DNA from: Truepera sp. | GTDB lineage: Bacteria > Deinococcota > Deinococci > Deinococcales > Trueperaceae | Direction: 5' to 3' | Assembly: GCA_018333775.1 (NCBI GenBank) | Contig: JAGXSO010000124.1 | Span: forward strand, 1-5,499 | DNA: 5,499 bases | Shown: positions 1 through 5,499 of the stretch, piece after piece | Layout: every line of letters begins with the position of its first letter | How positions within the stretch are numbered: the first letter of the stretch is position 1 | The notes under the pieces: model-generated | Seen by the model: only the letters and a program-made list of their open reading frames with translations | Databases searched by the model: none | Told to the model about the DNA's origin: nothing | Translations under genes and position numbers: made by a program

Positions 1-175
1 CCCCTGCCTGGGGGGTGAGCTGGCCGGTTAGGATCTTGATGGTGGTCGACTTGCCGGCGCCGTTGGGGCCTAAAAACCCCAGCACCTCGCCGGGGGCCAC
101 TGTGAAGCTGATCCCCTTAAGCGCTTCGAGCTTGCCGTAGGAGAAGCGGATGTTCTCAACACTGATAGCCGGCAT
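1..175 (-). CDS. ABC transporter ATP-binding protein, N-terminal part (runs off window)
   Basis: Only the first 58 codons are present; the gene continues past base 1. The ATG is at 175-173 and a purine-rich Shine-Dalgarno (GAGGGA, 179-184) lies just upstream. The protein begins [14 protein letters not shown], then [35 protein letters not shown] in two overlapping blocks. Residues 36-44 are a perfect Walker A (GPNGAGKST), and the aromatic Y13 sits where the A-loop tyrosine that stacks on adenine is expected. The wording [24 protein letters not shown] is typical of the DRR/NatA/CcmA-like ABC-2 exporter ATPases, which power a separate membrane permease at the cytoplasmic membrane. Signature motif, Walker B and the permease gene lie outside the window, so substrate and subfamily cannot be given. 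It follows truB on the same strand but appears to have its own promoter. Confidence 0.93.
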   Translation of the reverse strand, partial: MPAISVENIRFSYGKLEALKGISFTVAPGEVLGFLGPNGAGKSTTIKILTGQLTPQAG

Positions 176-214
176 CGCTCCCTCATCTCTTAGAGCCTCC
201 TGAGCCGCAACCGG

Positions 215-220
215 ATTATA
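215..220 (-). promoter_or_regulatory. -10 box of the ABC-gene promoter
   Basis: Read on the minus strand, 220-215 is a perfect TATAAT, 39 bases before the ATG at 175. A start about seven bases downstream would give a roughly 33-base 5' UTR containing the Shine-Dalgarno. No good -35 hexamer is visible at 16-18 bp spacing (the sequence there is GCGAGC-like). That position lies inside the dyad of the adjacent 43-bp repeat, so an activator or repressor site may replace or overlap the -35 element. The promoter role is an inference. Confidence 0.55.
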
Positions 221-307
221 CTCCCAGAGTAGGGTGCGCTCGCGCACCATAACAGTTGCTCGACTCCCAGAGTAGGGTGCGCTCGCGCACCATAACAGTT
301 GCTCGAC
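220..307. repeat. Perfect tandem duplication, 2 x 43 bp, each with a 16-bp dyad
   Basis: Bases 220-262 are repeated without a mismatch at 263-305, and the identity runs two bases further to 307. Each unit contains GGTGCGC-TC-GCGCACC (233-248 and 276-291), a dyad with 7-bp arms. The second base pair set lies 43 bp away, about four helical turns, so both dyads face the same side of the DNA. The array lies between the truB stop codon and the TATAAT box of the ABC gene, and its proximal dyad covers the expected -35 region. This could be a pair of operators, or a recent duplication of a hairpin at the end of truB. No T-run follows the hairpin on either strand, so it is not an obvious intrinsic terminator. 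Confidence 0.9.
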
Positions 308-320
308 GCGGATTTGACGA

Positions 321-1256
321 TCAGTGCCAGACCCGCAGCAGCTTTTGAGGTTCGGCGATGGCGACCAGCCGCCCGTGCGGATCGAGCAAGGTGGTGCGCT
401 CGTTCAGGTTTAACAGGTTTGACGAAAGAGGTCGGCCTTGGCGGAAGTGGATTGCCTGCTCGCCAGTTAAGCGCAGCACCGGATAAGGGAGGGTGTCGGC
501 GGGGGCGATGGCAGGGGCATCGGGGAGAGCGTCTAAGGGTACGGCCCGCTCGAGCCCCAGCTGCCCGGCACGGGTGCGCACCAAGCCGCTGAGGTGCGCC
601 GGAAAGCCGATGGCCGCACCGAGATCGCGGGCGAAGGCGCGCAGGTAGGTCCCGGCCTGCACGGTTAGGAGCAAGAGCGCGGTCGGGAAGCCGCCCAGCG
701 CCTCGGGTAAGGTTACGCGCAGGCCGCGCTCATTAACGCGCCAGTCCCCTGCTGGAGTAAGGCTGAAGGCGCGGGGCAGCGCGTCGCGGGTAGCGGCAAA
801 GCCCAGCAGGGCGATCCGTCGGTAGCCGACCGGGCGGGGCTCAAGCGGCAGGGCCTGGCCGCGCCGCGCCGCCTGATACCCCTTGACGCCTCCTTGTTTA
901 ATCGCCGAATAGCTTGGGGGGAGCTGCGCCGTCATAGTTAAAAAGGGTGGCAAGGCAGCCTCCAGCGTGGCTTGGGTGAGCGCTGAAGCGTCTGCTGTGG
1001 CGGTGATCGGCCCCTCGGCGTCGAGGGTCTCCGTGCCGGCCCCAAACGACACCCAAGCCAGGTACTCTTTATCGGAGCCGGTTAGGAAAGATGAAATTTT
1101 AGTGGCCTCAGCAACCAGCAGCACCAGCACTCCGCCAGCTAAGGGGTCGAGTGTCCCGGCGTGGCCTACCGGCTGGATGCTGAGGCTTCGGCGGGCTATG
1201 GCTACCACGTCGTGCGAGGTGAGGCCGAGCGGCTTGTCGATCACGTAAACCGGCAT
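321..1256 (-). CDS. truB: tRNA pseudouridine(55) synthase TruB
   Basis: TruB isomerises uridine 55 in the T-psi-C loop of most elongator tRNAs to pseudouridine, in the cytoplasm. The 311-residue protein has the usual family length. It opens with the KPLGLTSHD motif (residues 8-16), followed by [12 protein letters not shown] (31-42) holding the catalytic aspartate D37. [11 protein letters not shown] (63-73) supplies the conserved active-site tyrosine Y65. Further on come [11 protein letters not shown] and [12 protein letters not shown], both family hallmarks, and a C-terminal TruB_C/PUA-like tail ([15 protein letters not shown]). The ATG at 1256-1254 is preferred because a -10 box lies six bases upstream and there is no Shine-Dalgarno, as expected for a leaderless message. 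The gene stands alone here: rpsO, rbfA or infB, its frequent neighbours in other bacteria, are not in the window. The next gene downstream is the ABC ATPase. Confidence 0.97.
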   Translation of the reverse strand: MPVYVIDKPLGLTSHDVVAIARRSLSIQPVGHAGTLDPLAGGVLVLLVAEATKISSFLTGSDKEYLAWVSFGAGTETLDAEGPITATADASALTQATLEAALPPFLTMTAQLPPSYSAIKQGGVKGYQAARRGQALPLEPRPVGYRRIALLGFAATRDALPRAFSLTPAGDWRVNERGLRVTLPEALGGFPTALLLLTVQAGTYLRAFARDLGAAIGFPAHLSGLVRTRAGQLGLERAVPLDALPDAPAIAPADTLPYPVLRLTGEQAIHFRQGRPLSSNLLNLNERTTLLDPHGRLVAIAEPQKLLRVWH

Positions 1257-1262
1257 GAGCGT

Positions 1263-1271
1263 TTTATAGCA
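1263..1271 (-). promoter_or_regulatory. Extended -10 promoter of truB, predicted leaderless start
   Basis: On the minus strand 1271-1263 reads TGC-TATAAA, an extended -10 element. Six bases separate it from the truB ATG, so transcription starting about seven bases downstream would begin at or next to the A of the start codon. No Shine-Dalgarno is present in the gap. Leaderless messages with a -10 box immediately before the start codon are well known in Deinococcus. No convincing -35 hexamer is seen; the sequence upstream is the G/C-tract palindrome. Confidence 0.6.
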
Positions 1272-1284
1272 TACGAGACAGCTT

Positions 1285-1338
1285 CCTAACCCCCCGGCTA
1301 CGCCACCCCCCCTAATAGGGGGGTCGGGGGGGTTGAGG
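1285..1338. repeat. Nested G/C-tract palindrome, potential three-way junction
   Basis: The outer arms are CCTAACCCCCC (1285-1295) and GGGGGGTTGAGG (1327-1338), which pair over 11 bp with one bulged G (1335). Inside lie a mini-hairpin GGC-TAC-GCC (1296-1304) and a second stem ACCCCCC/GGGGGGT (1305-1311 with 1318-1324) with loop CTAATA. Together they make an outer stem carrying two hairpins. The element fills the gap between divergent truB and the peptidase gene and includes the latter's possible TTG start. It has no T-run after it. It may be a dispersed REP/MITE-like palindrome; copy number elsewhere in the genome cannot be seen here. Confidence 0.75.
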
Positions 1339-3924
1339 GCGGTAGACTATGGTGTGCGCTGGCTCCTGTTGCTGCTCTGTCTGTCCTGGTCGCTGGCGGC
1401 GCAGGAGGTAGTGGCGCCGCGGGTGCGGGTGATCTACCACGATCCGGCCCTGGCCGACTACGCCCAGCGGGTGGCGCATACCGCCGAGCGGGCGCTGACG
1501 GTGCTCGAAGGGCTCTTTGCTCATACCACGCCGGTGGTTATCACCCTGGACGCCAGCACCGATGTGTTCAACGCCTTCGCACCGCCGTTGCCGCGCCCCA
1601 CCGTGGCCTTGCGGGTACTCTTCCCCCTTTATGGCGAGCTTTCCTACCGCGACCCGGACCCGCTCTTTACATTGCTGCTGCACGAGCTGACCCACAGCGT
1701 GCAGCTCACCTATACCGAGGGCGGTACTGGGCTACTGCCGGATGTGGGTTTGGTAGGGAGTCAGTTAGCCTCAGTGCCGCCGAGCTGGTTCCTAGAAGGG
1801 ATCGCTACCTGGGTCGAGTCCGAGTACGGCGGCGGACGCCTCGACGACGCGCTGAGCCGCGGTTTGATCGAGACGGTGGCGCTTGAGGGCGACTTCCCAA
1901 CGCTCGCTGAGGCCGGCCTGATCACCTACGAGCAGTGGCCGGGCGGCCTGACACGCTACCTGTTCGGGGCGGCGTTCATCGATTATCTGGTCGAGCGTCA
2001 CGGCTTCGAGGCGATCCTGGCCACCTTGCAGCGCTACAACCGGCGCGGCCCGCTGCTCAGCTTCGCCGACGCCTGGGAGCGCGCGGTCGGCCCCAGGCTC
2101 GAGCCTGACTGGGCGGCCTGGCAGCAGGAGGTCACGGAGCATGCCCAAGCGCGGGCGCAGCACCGTATCGAGGGCGAGCGCCGCACCGACGACGGCGGCT
2201 ATACCCGTGCCCCGGCCATGAGTCCGGACGGCTTGCGCCTGGCCTGGGTTGCTGCTGAAGGGGCCATCGTAGTAGCCGAGGTCAGTGGTTCCGAGCTGGG
2301 TGAACCGCGCGTCGTGATCCGGGATCGCGCCCCGCAGCGTCTGGCCTGGCTGGATGATGACACGCTCATCTATGCCCGCGTGGTGCCCCGTCCGGGCACT
2401 GCCTTCTCCGAGCTGTTTGCGCTGGAGATAACGAGCGGGCTCGAGCGGCAGCTCACCGCAGGGGCGCGGGCCCACCACCCGGCAGTTACGCCCGAGGGCT
2501 GCATCCTGTTCGTCAGAGATGTGATTCCCGCGAGGGCAGAGCTGCGCCGCTGGTGTGACGGGGCCACCGAGACCGTCTGGCAAGCGCCAGCAGGGTCTCA
2601 CATCGTCGGCTTGGCGGTAAGCCCCGGCGGGCAGGTGGCGCTTAGCCTGTGGCGTCAGGGCATGGTCGATCTGGCCCTACTCGAAGGTGATGCGCTGCGC
2701 TTTTTAACCCAAGACTCGGCTCAGAACCTTGACCCGGCTTGGGACGGCGAAGGGGCGCTGTTGTTCCGCTCCGACCGCGACGAGACCGGGGCGTTCGATC
2801 TCTATCGGCTCGAGCTAGACAGGCTCGCGCTGTACCGGCTAACCCGGACGTTAGGCGGTGCCTTTAGCCCGGTGGCGGCCGGCGATTACCTCTGGCACGT
2901 GGCGCTGGGCGGACGCGGCTACGACCTGGCGGTAATACGTCCGCAGCTTAGCCCGGTGGCGGGGGTGATTGAGCCGCTCCCTCTTGACGGCGTGGCCCCT
3001 GCGGCCTATCCAGTCCGCCCTTATGACCCGCAGCCCAGCCTGGCTCCTTACGGCTGGCTGCCTACCGGCCTGGCGGTAGGATTGTCGCCACCGCGTCTGG
3101 CCGCCGAGCTTACCGTCTTTGGCCAGGACGACTCTGGCCTGCACAGCTATGCCCTTCGCCTGGGTCTCGATACGGCGCTCGTGGGGCCGCTCGGCAGCGC
3201 CTACGGCTACCTCCGCTACGATTACGGCGCCAACACCATCCTTAATGCTTTCGGGCGGCAGCACCCGCTGAGCCTGGGGTTGCAAGCCGGGGTCTGGCCG
3301 CACCGGCCGCATCTGGCCCCCACCACCGAGACCGCCTTTGGTGTTGCGGCGGCTGTTATGGCCACCTTGCCTAACGACCGCTGGCTTAGCCGGTTGAGCC
3401 TCGAACTAGGGCCCGTGTACCTCCCCTCAACCGGGCGCTGGCAGCTCGATGGACGGGCTGAGGCGATAGTCTCTAACCAACGTGCCGACTGGTGGGGCTA
3501 CCGCACGCGGGGGCTGCGCCTGGGCGCGACGGCCGTACACAGTGGGGCCTCGCTAGGCGCCTGGGCCGAGGCCAGCTACCTGCAGCCGCTAGCAGGGGGG
3601 ACGCTCGAGCTGGCCCTGACGGCTGGTTATCGCCCGGCCCTGCCTATCCCCCTGACACCCGAGAGCGTCATGGCCCTGGCCTCACTCGGCCATCGCCTCT
3701 CGCTGATAACCGCCTGGCGCTACGATGACGGCCTCTATGCTCTGGAGCGCCTCACCTTCACGCCTCGGCTGCGCGGCTGGCTTGCGGGAGGCTTTTACCT
3801 CGGTGCCGACCTGACGGTGATGGCCGATCTGGTCATCAACTACGGCGCCCCGCTGAGCGTGGGGGTCGCGGGAGGTTATGCCGAGGGCTTCTGGCTCTCG
3901 CTAGTCTCACGGTTACCGCTGTGA
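1333..3924 (+). CDS. Secreted HExxH zinc metallopeptidase with TolB-like propeller and C-terminal beta-barrel
   Basis: This 863-residue product is built from several parts. Residues 9-23 form a signal peptide (R, then WLLLLLCLSWSLAA), with cleavage likely after A22 or A23. A gluzincin-type peptidase domain spans about 25-270: HELTH at 117-121 gives two zinc ligands and the catalytic E118, and E155 in WFLEGIATW is the likely third ligand. The later LFGAAFIDYLVERHG block is also typical of peptidase-MA-like domains. From about 283 to 535 there are six or so propeller blades (SPDG 297-300, TPEG 386-389, SPGG 430-433, DPAWDGEG 467-474, the last followed by SDRDETGAFDLYRLEL). A linker with PVRPYDPQPSL leads at about residue 587 to alternating polar/hydrophobic strands rich in G and Y, read as an outer-membrane barrel. 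TTG 1333 follows a purine run (1317-1323); GTG 1354 gives a tighter signal peptide and is about equally likely. The substrate is unknown. Database names may be TolB-like or PD40 protein. Confidence 0.85.
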   Translation: MRAVDYGVRWLLLLLCLSWSLAAQEVVAPRVRVIYHDPALADYAQRVAHTAERALTVLEGLFAHTTPVVITLDASTDVFNAFAPPLPRPTVALRVLFPLYGELSYRDPDPLFTLLLHELTHSVQLTYTEGGTGLLPDVGLVGSQLASVPPSWFLEGIATWVESEYGGGRLDDALSRGLIETVALEGDFPTLAEAGLITYEQWPGGLTRYLFGAAFIDYLVERHGFEAILATLQRYNRRGPLLSFADAWERAVGPRLEPDWAAWQQEVTEHAQARAQHRIEGERRTDDGGYTRAPAMSPDGLRLAWVAAEGAIVVAEVSGSELGEPRVVIRDRAPQRLAWLDDDTLIYARVVPRPGTAFSELFALEITSGLERQLTAGARAHHPAVTPEGCILFVRDVIPARAELRRWCDGATETVWQAPAGSHIVGLAVSPGGQVALSLWRQGMVDLALLEGDALRFLTQDSAQNLDPAWDGEGALLFRSDRDETGAFDLYRLELDRLALYRLTRTLGGAFSPVAAGDYLWHVALGGRGYDLAVIRPQLSPVAGVIEPLPLDGVAPAAYPVRPYDPQPSLAPYGWLPTGLAVGLSPPRLAAELTVFGQDDSGLHSYALRLGLDTALVGPLGSAYGYLRYDYGANTILNAFGRQHPLSLGLQAGVWPHRPHLAPTTETAFGVAAAVMATLPNDRWLSRLSLELGPVYLPSTGRWQLDGRAEAIVSNQRADWWGYRTRGLRLGATAVHSGASLGAWAEASYLQPLAGGTLELALTAGYRPALPIPLTPESVMALASLGHRLSLITAWRYDDGLYALERLTFTPRLRGWLAGGFYLGADLTVMADLVINYGAPLSVGVAGGYAEGFWLSLVSRLPL

Positions 3925-3945
3925 GCCTCAAAGCTTGGCCGACGC

Positions 3946-3974
3946 TTGCACACAGCGCGATGATGTGCTTTAAT
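3946..3974 (+). promoter_or_regulatory. Sigma-70-type promoter of the metY leader
   Basis: TTGCAC (3946-3951), a 17-bp spacer and TTTAAT (3969-3974) form a near-consensus promoter, strengthened by TGC directly before the -10 (extended -10). The predicted start is near A3982, at the foot of the first leader hairpin and about 17 bases before the SAM aptamer. It lies 22 bases after the peptidase stop codon, so metY is transcribed independently of the peptidase gene. Confidence 0.72.
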
Positions 3975-3982
3975 CACCGCTA

Positions 3983-3998
3983 TCACCCTGCGGGGTGA
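3983..3998 (+). other. Hairpin at the 5' end of the metY transcript
   Basis: TCACCC (3983-3988) pairs with GGGTGA (3993-3998) around loop TGCG. If transcription starts near 3982, this 6-bp stem caps the extreme 5' end of the RNA and could protect it from decay. Its 3' arm also lies beside the riboswitch P1 helix, so it may compete with an extended P1. Confidence 0.45.
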
Positions 3999-4123
3999 CT
4001 CTTATCCAGAGCGGCGGAGGGATCTGGCCCGTTGAAGCCGCAGCAACCAGCCTTCATGTAGGCGGGTGCTCCGTCCAGCCGGGTGTGGGCGCTACGATAG
4101 CGCGCAGCCTGGAAAGATAGGGG
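3999..4123 (+). promoter_or_regulatory. SAM-I riboswitch aptamer (S-box)
   Basis: The element binds S-adenosylmethionine and lowers expression of methionine genes when SAM is plentiful. P1 is CTTATC (4001-4006) with GATAGG (4116-4121), one G-U wobble included, and may extend to 3999/4123. P2 starts GCGGC (4011-4015) with GCCGC (4036-4040) and encloses the kink-turn signature GGAGGGAT-CTGGCCC followed by TTGAA. GCAACC (4043-4048) follows as in the consensus. P3 is GCC-GGC around TTCATGTA, then GGTGC (4065-4069). P4 begins CCAG (4075-4078) with CTGG (4109-4112), is topped by the perfect GCGCTA-CGA-TAGCGC hairpin, and is followed by AAAGA before P1 closes. Every conserved block is in order and in register. 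The gene downstream is metY, the expected type of target. Confidence 0.95.
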
Positions 4124-4124
4124 C

Positions 4125-4191
4125 GTCAAGCCTCAACGAGACCAGGAGGCAGGCATGATTAACAACCGGCGAATGCGTTAGGCGGCTTGGC
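4125..4191 (+). promoter_or_regulatory. Candidate antiterminator helix and SD-sequestering hairpin of the riboswitch platform
   Basis: GTCAAGCC (4125-4132) can pair with GGCTTGGC (4184-4191) over 8 bp with one G-U. That would break the 5' arm of the terminator downstream. The overlapping GCCTC (4130-4134) can instead pair with GAGGC (4146-4150), hiding the AGGAGG of the short upstream ORF. The two helices share bases 4130-4132, and the first also touches bases that could lengthen P1. This reading is by eye; folding energies were not computed. Confidence 0.45.
4155..4181 (+). CDS. Possible 8-codon leader peptide (MINNRRMR)
   Basis: A perfect AGGAGG (4144-4149) sits five bases before ATG 4155, a better ribosome site than that of metY itself. 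The frame encodes M-I-N-N-R-R-M-R and stops at TAG 4179-4181. The stop codon is immediately followed by the first base of the terminator stem (4182), so a ribosome pausing there would cover the stem's 5' arm. The location between a SAM-I aptamer and a terminator suggests an attenuator-type leader peptide; two of eight codons are Met and three are Arg. Removing one base at 4179 would continue the frame with 26 codons to TAG 4255-4257, so a degraded small gene is the alternative. I do not recognise the sequence, and no function can be assigned from it. Confidence 0.4.
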   Translation: MINNRRMR

Positions 4192-4230
4192 CAGGCCCTA
4201 GAGGTAGCCAGAGCCGCGTCTTGCTGTTTG
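4182..4230 (+). terminator. Candidate riboswitch-controlled intrinsic terminator
   Basis: GCGGCTTGGC (4182-4191) pairs with GCCA-G-AGCCGC (4207-4217) as a 10-bp stem with one bulged G (4211) and a 15-base loop. The tail GTCTTGCTGTTTG (4218-4230) is only moderately T-rich, so it would be a weak terminator on its own. Its 5' arm is the strand that the candidate antiterminator (4125-4132) would capture, which is the arrangement expected for SAM-repressed transcription. Confidence 0.5.
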
Positions 4231-4306
4231 GAAAAGGGCTGCCAGACCGTCAGCTAGTCAGGCTATCAGCTAGGACAGTTTCGCCTCGGCCCGCCCTTCG
4301 GGGTGC

Positions 4307-4409
4307 AAGGCTTCGCCCGAGTAATAAGGCTTCGCCCGAGTGATTTCGCGAAGCGCTGACCAGGCGATCGGCAAAAACCACTGGCTGACAGACAAGGCTT
4401 CGCCCGAGT
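4307..4409 (+). repeat. Three copies of a 16-bp dispersed repeat
   Basis: AAGGCTTCGCCCGAGT occurs exactly at 4307-4322, 4326-4341 and 4394-4409; the first and third copies share a longer match, CAAGGCTTCGCCCGAGTAAT apart from the final bases of copy 1. Each contains a short GGC-TTC-GCC foldback. Spacing is 19 bp between the first two and 68 bp between the last two, so this is neither a regular tandem array nor a CRISPR. Confidence 0.9.
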
Positions 4410-4423
4410 AATTGAGAGCCTGA

Positions 4424-5499
<1,076 letters not shown>

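Noticed and set aside
233..291. Intrinsic terminators for truB
   Set aside because: The hairpins are strong, but no T-run follows on the minus strand.
220..307. CRISPR array
   Set aside because: The two units are directly adjacent with no spacer, and there are only two.
1366..1380. Lipoprotein signal (Cys in the peptidase signal peptide)
   Set aside because: The residue before Cys16 is Leu, not Gly, Ala or Ser, so no lipobox; the Cys is within the hydrophobic core.
1792..2601. 269-codon minus-strand open frame inside the peptidase gene
   Set aside because: High GC makes long antisense frames common; the plus-strand frame carries recognisable domains over this stretch.
3925..3950. Terminator after the peptidase gene
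   Set aside because: Only a weak AAGC/GCTT pairing is visible, with no T-run.

Overview
The window is GC-rich bacterial DNA that most resembles a member of the Deinococcota (Thermus/Meiothermus/Truepera-like). This placement is inferred from three things. The TruB sequence has a [11 protein letters not shown]...TLDAEGP stretch that I associate with this phylum. The truB promoter looks leaderless, with a -10 box six bases from the ATG. The large exported protease appears to end in an outer-membrane barrel, which implies a diderm envelope. A search is needed to settle genus and phylum.

Layout. 1-175 (minus): N-terminal 58 codons of an ABC-transporter ATPase, cut by the window edge. 176-320: its promoter region, with a good TATAAT box next to two perfect 43-bp tandem copies, each carrying a 16-bp dyad. 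321-1256 (minus): complete truB (tRNA pseudouridine-55 synthase). 1257-1332: a divergent intergenic gap filled by a nested G/C-tract palindrome that can fold as a three-way junction and runs into the next gene's 5' end. 1333-3924 (plus): a large secreted zinc metallopeptidase (HELTH) joined to a TolB-like beta-propeller and a probable outer-membrane beta-barrel. 3925-4495 (plus): a 571-base leader with a strong promoter, a SAM-I riboswitch, an 8-codon upstream ORF with a perfect Shine-Dalgarno, a candidate terminator, three dispersed copies of a 16-bp repeat and a tandem 8-bp repeat. 4496-5499 (plus): metY, O-acetylhomoserine sulfhydrylase, truncated by the window end.

How the parts fit. The metY unit is a methionine-biosynthesis gene under SAM feedback. 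The aptamer senses S-adenosylmethionine and the downstream helices decide whether RNA polymerase continues into metY. The most interesting point is that three helices downstream of the aptamer look mutually exclusive, and that the stop codon of the short upstream ORF abuts the terminator stem, so riboswitch and leader translation could be coupled. truB, the ABC gene and the peptidase show no evident functional link to metY or to each other.
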